NCBI GenBank assembly: GCA_014983025.1
Contig: JADCLP010000004.1
Location: 62,001 to 126,000, forward strand
Direction of reading: 5' to 3'
Length of the DNA stretch: 64,000 nucleotides
Source of the DNA: Erythrobacteraceae bacterium E2-1 Yellow Sea
Lineage (GTDB): Bacteria > Pseudomonadota > Alphaproteobacteria > Sphingomonadales > Sphingomonadaceae
Part shown: in pieces, positions 9,533 through 17,442 of the stretch
Position numbering within the stretch: the stretch's first letter is position 1
Layout: the number at the start of each line of letters is the position of its first letter
The notes under the pieces: model-generated
Told to the model about the DNA's origin: nothing
What the model saw: the letters and a program-made list of their open reading frames with translations, nothing else
Databases searched by the model: none
Position numbers and translations under genes: made by a program

Positions 9533-9652
9533 ATGTTTAATTCCGAAGCAGGCAGCCGCCTCTTCGCTGCCGTATTTGCCCTGACTTTGTCAGCTGTCGC
9601 CTTTGCAACGGCGATTGTTCCGGCCACCCCCAGCATGGGAATTCTGGCATGA
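9533..9652 (+). CDS. 39-residue hydrophobic microprotein B (tandem paralog)
   Basis: This is the second copy, also 39 residues, starting MFNSEAGSRLFAAVFAL and ending PATPSMGILA. Over the last 30 residues roughly 19 positions are identical to microprotein A after a one-residue gap. A strong AGGAG box lies seven bases before its ATG. The stop codon overlaps the ATG of the PspC-domain gene (ATGA at 9649-9652), so translation of the two is probably coupled. The hydrophobic core suggests a single-pass membrane peptide. Function is unknown; a partner or modulator of the PspC protein is a reasonable guess from position only. Confidence 0.72.
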   Translation: MFNSEAGSRLFAAVFALTLSAVAFATAIVPATPSMGILA

Positions 9653-9864
9653 GCAAAGTAACCCCGCATCGTAATGGTGGCACGCCAGAAGGCGGATTCC
9701 ACCTCGACAAGTATAATGGCAAGGTTTTCGGCGTATGCGCTGGGATCGCCAATTATTTCGGGATCAGCCCGCTGGCCGTACGTATTGGCTTTGTCGCCGG
9801 CACGCTGATCGGCTTTGGATCGCTGATCCTTGTCTATCTGGCGATTGCGCTGATCGCGGATTGA
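9649..9864 (+). CDS. Short PspC-domain membrane protein
   Basis: This 71-residue protein carries the PspC domain: a basic and polar leader, then GKVFGVCAGIANYFGISPLAVRIGF and a C-terminal hydrophobic helix. The VCAGIANYF motif is the PspC signature. In the phage-shock system PspC is an inner membrane sensor partner; this version lacks the longer C-terminal part of full PspC proteins and ends right after the helix. Its start overlaps the stop of microprotein B by four bases. The upstream sigma-54-like promoter fits with psp genes, which depend on sigma-54 in Escherichia coli. Confidence 0.85.
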   Translation: MSKVTPHRNGGTPEGGFHLDKYNGKVFGVCAGIANYFGISPLAVRIGFVAGTLIGFGSLILVYLAIALIAD

Positions 9865-9901
9865 GTGATGCGGCACGATCGCCCCACTCAAAAATCATTG
9901 T

Positions 9902-10684
9902 TCACATCGCCGATATGCCGCCATCCAGCTTGATTTCAGAGCCGGTCATGAAACGGCTTTCATCACTGGCGAGATAGACCACGGCATTGGCGATATCATC
10001 CGGCTCACCCACGAATTTCAGCGGGATTTGCCGCGCCAACTTGTCCAGCAGGATAGATTTATCCACCCTCGCATTCTTGCCGATGCCATCCAGAATAGGC
10101 GTGTCGACAAAGGTAGGATGCACAGAATTGCAGCGGATTTGCATATCGCGCTTTGCACAATGCAGCGCGATGGATTTGGTCAACATCCACACCGCGGCCT
10201 TGGACGCATTATAGGCGGGCATGGAATCGCTGGCGATCAGCCCGGCGATGGATGAGATATTGATGATCGATCCCGGCGCATGTTCGCGCATCAGCGGCAA
10301 TGCCTTCTGGCAGCCATGAAAGATCGAATCGACATTGATGGAAAAGCAGCGTTGCCAGTCTTCAAAGGTGCAGGTTTCGATATTCCCTGCAACTCCGATC
10401 CCGGCATTGTTGACCAGCACATTCAGCCCGCCCAACTGATCACGCGCTGCATCAATCGCAGCCTCCCATGCCAATGGGTCGGTTACGTCATGCTGCAGGG
10501 CAAAGGCGGTGCCATCGCCCAGTGTGGTATTGATGGAGGCAGCAGTTTCTTGCGCGCCTGCGCCATTGATATCTGTGCACAGCACTCGTGCGCCTTCTTC
10601 CGCCAGTCGACGTGAATGGGCGGCACCAAGCCCCTGCGCCGCACCGGTAACCAGCGCCAGTTTCCCCTCAACGCGACCTGCCAT
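9902..10684 (-). CDS. SDR family NAD(P)-dependent oxidoreductase
   Basis: This is a classical short-chain dehydrogenase of 260 residues. The cofactor loop TGAAQGLG lies at residues 14-21, NNAG at 92-95, and the catalytic Ser145, Tyr158 and Lys162 are all present (INISS, YNASK). An acidic residue after the second beta strand (CTDIN) favours NAD over NADP. The sequence resembles hydroxysteroid and cyclopentanol-type dehydrogenases, but the substrate cannot be read from it. It follows the NUDIX gene by two bases on the same strand, so the two are one operon. Confidence 0.88.
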   Translation of the reverse strand: MAGRVEGKLALVTGAAQGLGAAHSRRLAEEGARVLCTDINGAGAQETAASINTTLGDGTAFALQHDVTDPLAWEAAIDAARDQLGGLNVLVNNAGIGVAGNIETCTFEDWQRCFSINVDSIFHGCQKALPLMREHAPGSIINISSIAGLIASDSMPAYNASKAAVWMLTKSIALHCAKRDMQIRCNSVHPTFVDTPILDGIGKNARVDKSILLDKLARQIPLKFVGEPDDIANAVVYLASDESRFMTGSEIKLDGGISAM

Positions 10685-10686
10685 GC

Positions 10687-11217
10687 TTACTCTCCCCTTA
10701 AGATATTGCTGGGAAGCAGCATCAGCAGGCGCACGTCAATCCCACAACCTTCGGCACGCTTGCTCTCAATAAATGTGCCGATATCGGCCAGAGCCACGCG
10801 GTGCACCGTGATATTCTCATCTCCCGTACCGCCGCCGGGGCCAACCTTCTTCAGCCCAGTGGCACGTACCATGGTGAAGCTTTCGCTGACCATGCCGGGA
10901 GAGGAATAGAAATTGCCGAGATTTTCAAGGCGATCCGCGCGGTAGCCGGTTTCCTCAATCAATTCGCGGCCTGCTGCGTCCAGATCATCTTCACCTTCAC
11001 CACCATCCTCATCGCCAATCAGCCCGGCGGGCAATTCCAGGCAATTGCGGCCCAAAGGCACACGATATTGTTCGACCAGGATGACATGATCCGGCCCATC
11101 CAGCGCCAGGATTACGGCCGCTCGAATATCGCGTGCACGGCTGACATATTCCCAGCGACCGCGGGTCTTGGTGGTGATGAAGCGGCCTTGCCACTCTATG
11201 TTTTCGGGTTCTTCCAT
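10687..11217 (-). CDS. NUDIX hydrolase, ADP-ribose pyrophosphatase type
   Basis: This 176-residue protein hydrolyses nucleoside diphosphate-linked substrates, probably ADP-ribose. The NUDIX box is LPAG-LIG then an acidic insert and RELIEETGY; the first loop is about two residues longer than the consensus. The downstream SSPGMVSE segment is typical of ADP-ribose pyrophosphatases. I chose the ATG at 11217 (MEEPENIEW). A longer frame from 11265 would translate into the flanking inverted repeat and yields a peptide without family character. Confidence 0.85.
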   Translation of the reverse strand: MEEPENIEWQGRFITTKTRGRWEYVSRARDIRAAVILALDGPDHVILVEQYRVPLGRNCLELPAGLIGDEDGGEGEDDLDAAGRELIEETGYRADRLENLGNFYSSPGMVSESFTMVRATGLKKVGPGGGTGDENITVHRVALADIGTFIESKRAEGCGIDVRLLMLLPSNILRGE

Positions 11218-11229
11218 TGCCTTCCAATG

Positions 11230-11297
11230 CCGTTCGCCTCTAGCGAAGTCGAGAGGCACGTGCATGATCGTGTCTCGACTGTGCTCGACACGAACGG
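11230..11297. repeat. Intergenic palindromic repeat element
   Basis: A 68-base imperfect inverted repeat begins CCGTTCG and ends CGAACGG. Inside it, the GCGAAGTCGAGA segment of one arm pairs with TCTCGACTGTGC of the other, around an ACG-TGCATGAT-CGT centre. It lies between the TPM-domain gene stop and the NUDIX start. This resembles the short interspersed palindromic elements common in Sphingomonadales, and it may also end transcription or stabilise RNA. Confidence 0.7.
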
Positions 11298-11308
11298 AAA
11301 TGGCGAAA

Positions 11309-11986
11309 TTAGACCTCGATCAGCCTGTCGGGCAATTCATTCTGATCATCTTCATCGCGCGGGAAATGTTCGGCCAGTACGCGGCCCACATCAGCCACGC
11401 CTGCGGCCAGACCTTCTGCAATGCAGCCTTTGCGGATTTCCACCAGCATATCTGCCATGGCTTCCCCCCACACTTCGGCAGGGACTTTTTCTGCGATCGG
11501 TTCATCAGCCACAATTTCAGCGCGATGTTCCCGCATGGACAGATAGATCAGTACGCCAGTGCGGCCATGCGTGCGCCGTTCAGCCCCCACCTTGAAATGC
11601 TTGATCGCCTGTTCATGCACGCGCGCTGCCTTGACCGGGCCGGGCGTGAAGAAAAAGCGCAGCGGATCCCACAACAGGATCAGCCATGTGCCGAGGAATT
11701 TGAGCAGGCCAAGCCCGACGATCAGGGATAATATTTCGCCACGCGTCCATTCATGTGTCCAGCCACCTGCCAGCCAGGTCAATTTGTCGAGATAGAAATC
11801 TGGCCACAGGGCGAACACGGTCATTGCAGTGAAGCTGGCAACGGCCGCCCAAACCAGCACCACGTCAGAATATCCGTCTGACCGGTCGGCGAGAACGGTT
11901 ACGATTTCGCCCGATGTATGCAGCTCTGCCGCTGCAACAGCATCGGACACGATCTGATGCTGATCAGCATTAAGATATCGCGCCAT
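11309..11986 (-). CDS. TPM-domain membrane protein
   Basis: This 225-residue protein has a short N-terminal cytosolic segment (HTSGEIV), two hydrophobic segments near residues 42-60 and 85-105, and then a C-terminal TPM-like part (RRTHGRTGVLIYLSMREHRAEIVAD). The TPM fold occurs in proteins of photosystem II repair and in bacterial membrane proteins of unclear role. The ATG at 11986 overlaps the stop codon of the preceding gene (TAATG). The tail is acidic. It is the last gene of the LemA-TPM-TPM operon. Confidence 0.8.
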   Translation of the reverse strand: MARYLNADQHQIVSDAVAAAELHTSGEIVTVLADRSDGYSDVVLVWAAVASFTAMTVFALWPDFYLDKLTWLAGGWTHEWTRGEILSLIVGLGLLKFLGTWLILLWDPLRFFFTPGPVKAARVHEQAIKHFKVGAERRTHGRTGVLIYLSMREHRAEIVADEPIAEKVPAEVWGEAMADMLVEIRKGCIAEGLAAGVADVGRVLAEHFPRDEDDQNELPDRLIEV

Positions 11987-12789
11987 TACCACCCCCCAGA
12001 GGCGCCACCGCCCCCAAAACTGCCGCCACCACCGGAGAATCCGCCACCGCCAAAGCCGCCTCCACCGCCCCAGCTGCTACCTCCAGATCCACCATTCATC
12101 GCGCCGCGCGCAATGGCAGATCCGACTTCCCACAAAATGATATCGCCCACTGTTCCGCCAAAGCGCCGCCTGCGGCTGCGCCCGCGCATCATTGGCAGGA
12201 TGAAAAAGAAGACAATGAAGATCAGCCAGATGATCACGCCAAACGGGAAGCCTTCATCGCTGCTCTGCTGTTGCTGCGCCTGTTGCGCCACTGCCAATGC
12301 CTGGTCTTCCGGCAGCAGCAATTGCTGGACGATGGCCTCTGCCCCGGCCTCTATACCGCCGGGATAATCATCGGCGCGAAAACGCGGGATGATCTGGTTC
12401 TGGATGATCAGTGAGGACAGGGCATCGGTCAGAATGCCTTCCAGCCCGTAACCCACCTCTATCCGCACCTTGCGTTCATTTGGGGCAACAATCAGCAGCG
12501 CGCCATCATTACGCTCTGCATCGCCGATGCCCCATTCACGGCCCAGCTGATAGCCATAGTCTGAAATGTCATAGCCATTGAGGGTGGGGAGGGTGATGAC
12601 GACCAATTGCCGTTGAGACTGGTTTTCCAATGCCTCCAGCTTTTGAGTCAGCGCCGCCTCCTGCGCGGGATCAAGTAGATCGGCATTGTCGACCACGCGC
12701 CCCGTCAGCGCGGGAAATTCCTGCGCGGCGAGTGGGGACGCGATCAGCGCCCCCGCTGCCACAAGAATGGTGAGGAATTGCCGCAGCAC
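11986..12789 (-). CDS. TPM-domain exported protein with glycine-rich tail (YgcG type)
   Basis: This 267-residue envelope protein has a signal peptide (ending near PLAAQ), a TPM domain with RVVDNADLLDP, QLVVITLP and VRIEVGYGLEG motifs, one membrane helix near residue 190, a basic stretch (RGRSRRRR) and a low-complexity glycine/serine tail. This layout is the standard YgcG form. It is next to a LemA gene, a frequent pairing whose role is not established. It sits two bases after lemA and overlaps the next TPM gene by one base. Confidence 0.88.
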   Translation of the reverse strand: MLRQFLTILVAAGALIASPLAAQEFPALTGRVVDNADLLDPAQEAALTQKLEALENQSQRQLVVITLPTLNGYDISDYGYQLGREWGIGDAERNDGALLIVAPNERKVRIEVGYGLEGILTDALSSLIIQNQIIPRFRADDYPGGIEAGAEAIVQQLLLPEDQALAVAQQAQQQQSSDEGFPFGVIIWLIFIVFFFILPMMRGRSRRRRFGGTVGDIILWEVGSAIARGAMNGGSGGSSWGGGGGFGGGGFSGGGGSFGGGGASGGW

Positions 12790-12791
12790 GA

Positions 12792-13394
12792 TCAGTTGGA
12801 TGTCATATCGAGTTCGGGCGCGACCTCGGCACCTTCAGTCGTTGCTTTATATGGCACCATGGGTTCAGCACCGTGGATGATGTTGGCGCCGATTGTATCG
12901 GGGAAGGTGCGAATAGTGGTGTTATACTGGCGCACCGCCTCATTATAGTCGCGGATCGCCACGGCAATGCGGTTTTCCGTGCCTTCCAGCTGGCTTTGCA
13001 GCGTGATGAACCCTTGCGTGGAGGTGATCTGCGGATAGGCTTCAAAACTGGCCAGCAGGCGGCCGATGCCCCGGCTCATCTGACTTTGTGCAGCCGCGAA
13101 TTCTTCCATCTTGGCTTCATCACCCAGATCATTGGCGGTCACATTCACGCTGGTCGCCTTGGCGCGGGCTTCTGTCACTTCGGTCAGGATGGCGCGTTCA
13201 TTTTCCGCTGCCCCCTTGGCCACTTCAGCCAGATTGGGGATCAAATTGGCGCGGCGTTGAAACTGCGCCTCCACATCGGCCCATTTTGCCTTGGCGTTTT
13301 CTTCTGCCGCGGGCACGGAGTTGATGCCGCATGCGGCCAGCCCCAAAGATGCCATGGCGACCAGCGCCATGCGGCGAATTGCGGAGAAATTCAT
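12792..13394 (-). CDS. LemA family lipoprotein
   Basis: This 200-residue protein begins with a lipoprotein signal (ALVAMASLGLAACG) and continues as a LemA helical bundle with the typical AKWADVEAQFQRRANLIPNL motif and a C-terminal NEAVRQYNTTIRTFP. I start it at the ATG at 13394; the longer in-frame extension on the reverse strand runs back over the mscL region and has no family features. Together with the two TPM genes it forms one operon. The cellular role of LemA proteins remains poorly defined. Confidence 0.9.
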   Translation of the reverse strand: MNFSAIRRMALVAMASLGLAACGINSVPAAEENAKAKWADVEAQFQRRANLIPNLAEVAKGAAENERAILTEVTEARAKATSVNVTANDLGDEAKMEEFAAAQSQMSRGIGRLLASFEAYPQITSTQGFITLQSQLEGTENRIAVAIRDYNEAVRQYNTTIRTFPDTIGANIIHGAEPMVPYKATTEGAEVAPELDMTSN

Positions 13395-13539
13395 GGAAAA
13401 CCCTTTCGCGTGCGGCCGCATAGCGCGGCACTTGATCCTGTATTGCGGATATAGCACACCCCTGTGGATATTCAAGGATTGGCAATCGCCTTTCAAACTG
13501 CAAAATTGTGTCGGTCCAAGGACATAGCTGGAGGGATTG

Positions 13540-13962
13540 ATGCTGTCGGATTTCAAGGAATTCATTGCCAAGGGTAATGTGATGGAGCTGGCCGTTGCCG
13601 TGATTATCGGCGGGGCATTTGCCACAATAGTCAAATCGATGACCGATGATCTAATCATGCCGATTGTTGGTGCGATTTTTGGCGATGTCGATTTTTCCGA
13701 CAAATATATCGTGCTGAGCGGCGATGTGGAGGCTGGTGCATCGCTTGCGGCCGCGCGCGAAGCGGGGGCCAATGTGCTGGCCTGGGGCGGTTTTGTCTCC
13801 ACCGTGATCAATTTCGTGATTCTGGCCTTCATCATCTTTCTGCTGGTCCGCTATGCCAAGAAGGTGACTGAACAGTTCGAAAAGGAAGAAGAAGCGGCAG
13901 CACCTGCTGGCCCGACCGAAGTGGAGCTGCTGACCGAAATCCGGGACGCGCTGAAGAAGTGA
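13540..13962 (+). CDS. mscL: Large-conductance mechanosensitive channel MscL
   Basis: This 140-residue protein forms the homopentameric pressure-relief channel of the inner membrane. The N-terminal [27 protein letters not shown] helix is the conserved pore-lining TM1. TM2 lies near residues 90-110, and a charged C-terminal bundle (EKEEEA) follows. The periplasmic loop is rather long. The ATG at 13540 follows GGAGGG; a TTG one codon earlier is in frame but less likely. The gene is divergent from lemA. Confidence 0.95.
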   Translation: MLSDFKEFIAKGNVMELAVAVIIGGAFATIVKSMTDDLIMPIVGAIFGDVDFSDKYIVLSGDVEAGASLAAAREAGANVLAWGGFVSTVINFVILAFIIFLLVRYAKKVTEQFEKEEEAAAPAGPTEVELLTEIRDALKK

Positions 13963-13977
13963 ATTTTTTTGTTTCCA

Positions 13978-13993
13978 CTCCCGCTTGCGGGAG
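13978..13993. repeat. Perfect small hairpin between mscL and ssrA
   Basis: CTCCCGC and GCGGGAG pair perfectly across a two-base TT loop. No T run follows on either strand, so it is not a standard intrinsic terminator, although it sits 15 bases past the mscL stop. It may be a short dispersed palindrome or a transcript-end stabiliser. Confidence 0.6.
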
Positions 13994-14039
13994 GGGGATC
14001 AGATGTACACTTTAAATTCAGACCCATGCCCCTATATAG

Positions 14040-14396
14040 GGCCTGCCGGTTTCGACCGGCTATGGCGATAAATTGCGTTATGCAATAGGTACAACGGACC
14101 CGGGGGCAGTACCCGGCGGCTCCACCATAAACCTCTGTAATTCAGGGGATTTTGACGGGGCCGAACCAGGATCGACGTGTGCTGAAAGATAGTGTTTTCG
14201 CCCGGGCTGAGTAACCCGTAAAACTGTTCACAACACACAAGTGCCAACGATAACGAAGCACTCGCTCTCGCAGCGTAATGTGACGGCCTAACGGCCTGAA
14301 TTTACAAAGCTAAAGCGCGGTTGGACCCACCGGGCAACAGAAGGGATACCGGGCGTCCGGAGAGAACGTAGCAACAGAATCTCTCCACCTGCTTTC
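14040..14396 (+). ncRNA. ssrA: Permuted two-piece tmRNA (ssrA)
   Basis: This RNA rescues stalled ribosomes and tags the nascent chain. The order is permuted, as in alphaproteobacteria. The acceptor piece comes first and ends in a T-arm and CGGCTCCACCA (to 14127). A spacer follows, and then the coding piece starts GGGGCCG at 14157. The two acceptor strands pair over seven bases with a G3-U70 wobble, the alanyl-tRNA synthetase signal. The tag frame at 14243-14278 reads ANDNEALALAA and then TAA. The GGAGAGA/TCTCTCC stem closes the 3' end. The exact outer ends are estimates. The spacer between the pieces would be removed during processing. Confidence 0.93.
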
Positions 14397-14444
14397 AAGC
14401 ACACCACACCATTGGCACCATACCCGCTGGTTTGTTCGCCAGCC

Positions 14445-14648
14445 TTACTGGGTGAGAGCGTATTCTTCTGCCGTCACTGGATCACCATCTGCCGGCATCA
14501 GTGACACAGCCCCTGTGATCCAGATGATCGAAAGAATGAGGATGGCGAGTGCAAGGCTTATCAAGAGCACATAGCGCATAACACCGGGAGTATCCCCGCT
14601 GCGCGCTTCGGTTGTATCCATCTGGATTTCATCACCGTTCTTATGCAT
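14445..14648 (-). CDS. Small single-pass membrane protein, unknown
   Basis: This 67-residue protein has a polar N-terminus (MHKNGDEIQMDTTEARSGD), one strong hydrophobic helix near residues 24-48 and a short acidic C-terminus. An AGGAG box lies seven bases before the ATG, which supports expression. I do not recognise the family. It is convergent with ssrA and 194 bases from the next small membrane protein gene; that gap shows only AT-rich sequence and weak nested dyads. Confidence 0.65.
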   Translation of the reverse strand: MHKNGDEIQMDTTEARSGDTPGVMRYVLLISLALAILILSIIWITGAVSLMPADGDPVTAEEYALTQ

Positions 14649-14842
14649 GACAGGTCTCCTGCTTCATTAAGCGAAGGACGACCAAACGTTGTATAGAACC
14701 GTTTTGTGCCGAACTACGCGTTGGGCCCCATTTGATTTGTACCATTGCTGGCTGAATCACACAAATTTACAAGCACAACGTTCATGCTTTTGCTTGTGAT
14801 GCTGGTTATATTGAAAGGCGGTTTTGCTAAACCCGACCCATT

Positions 14843-15094
14843 TCAGGCGTCCTGCGTAGCTTCCGTTTCGCGCGCTTTGGCATCCTGTTCATAACGGATC
14901 GCATCGAGGATTTTGGCGCCGCCCAGAAACACGGCTCCGCCCGTTGCTGCCCACAATAGATAGCCACCCCAGCCAGGATATTGGATCGTGTAATGCGCGC
15001 CGCGGGTCATTGCACCCAGTGCCAGGGCATAGATGATCAGATACGCTTCAAAGCGTGTCTTGATCACAAACAGCCGCTTGACCTTGGCCAGCAT
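14843..15094 (-). CDS. Small two-helix membrane protein, unknown
   Basis: This 83-residue protein begins with a basic segment (MLAKVKRLFVIKTRFE) and has two hydrophobic stretches near residues 17-30 and 43-60. It ends in a charged coiled tail (YEQDAKARETEATQDA). A GAGAGG box precedes the ATG. The positively charged start suggests a cytosolic N-terminus. I recognise no named domain, and neighbouring genes give no functional clue. Confidence 0.7.
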   Translation of the reverse strand: MLAKVKRLFVIKTRFEAYLIIYALALGAMTRGAHYTIQYPGWGGYLLWAATGGAVFLGGAKILDAIRYEQDAKARETEATQDA

Positions 15095-15178
15095 TTCAAC
15101 CTCTCGTCACTGCGCAGGGGATCTGCGCGTGGTTAATAAGAGGTTATCGTATGGATACATGCGCTGCTGGCAAGCGCG

Positions 15179-16429
15179 TTAACCCAATTCTGGCAGATCC
15201 AGCGCCGTGATGAGTGCCTGACGTGCCGAAACGACACATTTTTCCAACGTTTGATTGCTCAGATCAGCCGGGTCGATCTGCTCAGGCCAATGCTGCGATA
15301 TAACCGACTCGATTGTGTCTGCCTTTGCATCATCCAGCAGAAAGCGCGGATCGACTGTTGCAGGGTCGGCCACCACGCGCAGCCGCAGGCAGGCTGGGCC
15401 GCCGCCATTGGCCATGCTTTGGCGGACATTCACAGGCACCACTTCGCGGATGGAGCCATTTCCAGCCAGCATTTCCTCGAGCCAGCCCCACACCGCCGTG
15501 CTTTCACGGCATTCATCGGGAACCACCAATGCCATGCCGCCCTGTGGCCGCGTGATCAGTTGTGCGTTGAACAGATAGGTGCGGATAGCTTCGGCCAAGC
15601 TTACTGCACTGTCGGGCACCTCCACCACCTGCAATGCAGGGAAGGCGGTACGCATCGCATCATAGGCACCCTGCCGGTCGGCAAAGGCCAGTTCATGCGC
15701 GAAGATCACATCTTCATTGGCCACTGCGACCACGTCATTGTGAAACGCGCCTGCCTCGATCGCTGCTGGATTCTGTTCGATAAACACTGTGCGTTCAGGC
15801 GCGAGGCCATGCAGGCGCGCCACTGTGCGGCAGGCCTCCAGATGCTGGCGCGCCGGAAATTTGCCGCCGGGGCGGCCATAGACAAACACTTCAACGCCCG
15901 CTTCCCCATGGCTGGCGCATAACCGCATATGATTGGCCGCGCCTTCATCGCCAAATGTCGGCGGCACTGCATCATGCACCACGAAATGGTCAGTATTGCC
16001 AAAGGCGATATCCAGCTGCCGTTTGGTATCGGGCCATTCCTGCGCGCGGTGCAGCATGGTGACGAGGTTGGCGGGTGTGAAGTGGCATTTGCCGTCCACC
16101 GTGTCTGGCGCGGGGCTGACCGTGGCGGCATTGGCGGTCCACATGCTGCTGGCCGACCATGCGGCGGCAAGCAAGGCCGGAGCAGCCTCGGCACCGGGCC
16201 CCAATTGTTGCAGTAAGCCATGATTGGGGCGGGGCAGGGGCAAGAAAAACCCCTGCGCGCCGAAACGCGCCAGATTGCCGCGCATCTTGGCCACACCCTG
16301 CAAGGCTGCGGCGCGGGGATAGCTGGCATCGCCCTGATGTTTGGTGCTGGCAATATTGCCCAGGCTTAAACCTGCATAATTGTGGCTGGGGCCAACGATC
16401 CCGTCGAAATTAATTTCGACCAGGCTCAC
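15179..16429 (-). CDS. astB: N-succinylarginine dihydrolase
   Basis: This enzyme hydrolyses N2-succinylarginine to succinylornithine, ammonia and carbon dioxide, the second step of the arginine succinyltransferase pathway. The 416-residue protein starts with INFDGIVGPSHNYAGLSLGN, the family signature. It also carries HNDVVAVAN and a C-terminal NGGGPACLRLRV motif that contains the likely nucleophile Cys347. The GTG at 16429 overlaps the astA stop as GTGA, so I prefer it to the longer frame from 16444. It is the last gene of a three-gene operon; astC, astD and astE are not in this window. Confidence 0.93.
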   Translation of the reverse strand: MSLVEINFDGIVGPSHNYAGLSLGNIASTKHQGDASYPRAAALQGVAKMRGNLARFGAQGFFLPLPRPNHGLLQQLGPGAEAAPALLAAAWSASSMWTANAATVSPAPDTVDGKCHFTPANLVTMLHRAQEWPDTKRQLDIAFGNTDHFVVHDAVPPTFGDEGAANHMRLCASHGEAGVEVFVYGRPGGKFPARQHLEACRTVARLHGLAPERTVFIEQNPAAIEAGAFHNDVVAVANEDVIFAHELAFADRQGAYDAMRTAFPALQVVEVPDSAVSLAEAIRTYLFNAQLITRPQGGMALVVPDECRESTAVWGWLEEMLAGNGSIREVVPVNVRQSMANGGGPACLRLRVVADPATVDPRFLLDDAKADTIESVISQHWPEQIDPADLSNQTLEKCVVSARQALITALDLPELG

Positions 16430-17442
16430 CGCGTAACGCTCCACACAATATCGCCATCCCCAACATCCAGAATATCTGCCGTGCGGCTATCAATTGCTAC
16501 GCTGCCATCTTCACGCAATTCCCGCGCGCCGTAACAGGCGCGGAAAGTTTCAAGCCGCCCTGTGGCGATAATTGCGCGCTCGCCCGCTTCCAGCGTGGTG
16601 CCGGATACGGAGCGTTCGGCGGCATCTTTCACACTGGCCACTTCATCGGTCAGCGCCGTCATGGTCGGGCCGCCATCGAAAATATCGACATAACCCTGAT
16701 AACGGAAACCTTCATTTTCCAGCATCCGCATGGCCGCGCGCCCGGTGGGGTGGGGCACGCCAATCACGCTGCGGGCATTGTCATCCAGCATGGCGATATA
16801 GACCGGGTGCTTGGGCATAAGATCGGCAATGAACTGATTGCCATTGATGGCGTTGAAGTAATCCGCCTCCTGAAAATTCATCCCGAAAAAACGCCCAGCC
16901 ACGCCATCCCAGAAGGGTGAGCCGCCGCGTTCATCGATGATCCCGCGCAATTCGGCCAGAATTCGGTCAGCAAAGCGTACGCGATGCATGGCAATGAACA
17001 GATATCGGCTACGCGCCAGTAACAGGCCCAGCCCGCCAGCGCGTTCATTAGGATGCAGGAACAGCCCGCCAACCTCGCTCGACCCTTCCAGATCGGTGAC
17101 AAGGCTGAGCAGTTCGGCGCGCACTGTGCGGTCCAGTTCCTGTGAATATTGGGTCAGCGTGTTGAGGCGATAGGAATAAAATGGCCAGCGCTGGCCCACC
17201 TGCGTCATCAGCTGGCAGGTGCCGCGAATGGTGCCGGTCTGCGCATTTTCCAGAATCAGCACGAATTGTTCATCTACCAGCTCATCCGCCTCATTGGCGA
17301 AAGCCTTGGCGGCGCGTTCCAGCTTCCCGCCCAAGGCGTTGCGATCGGCCGGCAGGTTGGTAAAGCCACCGCCTGTCAGCTTGGCCATTTCATACAGCGG
17401 TTCAAGATCTTGAGGGCGCGCAGCGCGCAGGCGAAAACTCAA
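16426..17442 (-). CDS. astA: Arginine N-succinyltransferase
   Basis: This 338-residue enzyme transfers succinyl from succinyl-CoA to arginine, the first step of arginine breakdown by the AST pathway. The GNAT-like N-terminus (FRLRAARPQDLEPL), the TGGGFTNLPADR segment, GGLFLHPNERAGGLGLLLARSRY and the SPFWDGVAGRFFGMNFQEADY stretch are all typical. It starts at a TTG that overlaps the upstream hydrolase stop (TTGA), a tight coupling. It overlaps astB by four bases. Confidence 0.93.
   Translation of the reverse strand: MSFRLRAARPQDLEPLYEMAKLTGGGFTNLPADRNALGGKLERAAKAFANEADELVDEQFVLILENAQTGTIRGTCQLMTQVGQRWPFYSYRLNTLTQYSQELDRTVRAELLSLVTDLEGSSEVGGLFLHPNERAGGLGLLLARSRYLFIAMHRVRFADRILAELRGIIDERGGSPFWDGVAGRFFGMNFQEADYFNAINGNQFIADLMPKHPVYIAMLDDNARSVIGVPHPTGRAAMRMLENEGFRYQGYVDIFDGGPTMTALTDEVASVKDAAERSVSGTTLEAGERAIIATGRLETFRACYGARELREDGSVAIDSRTADILDVGDGDIVWSVTR

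Noticed and set aside
11217..11265. Longer N-terminus of the NUDIX hydrolase
   Set aside because: It would be encoded by the palindromic repeat and gives a peptide unlike the family; the ATG at 11217 starts the domain properly.
13395..13835. N-terminal extension of LemA
   Set aside because: It is antisense to mscL and lacks LemA features; the lipoprotein signal starts at 13394.
13978..13993. Intrinsic terminator of mscL
   Set aside because: The stem is perfect but no T run follows on either strand, so I list it only as a hairpin.
14032..14247. Reverse-strand frame of 71 codons
   Set aside because: It lies within the tmRNA gene, whose paired segments and tag explain the sequence.
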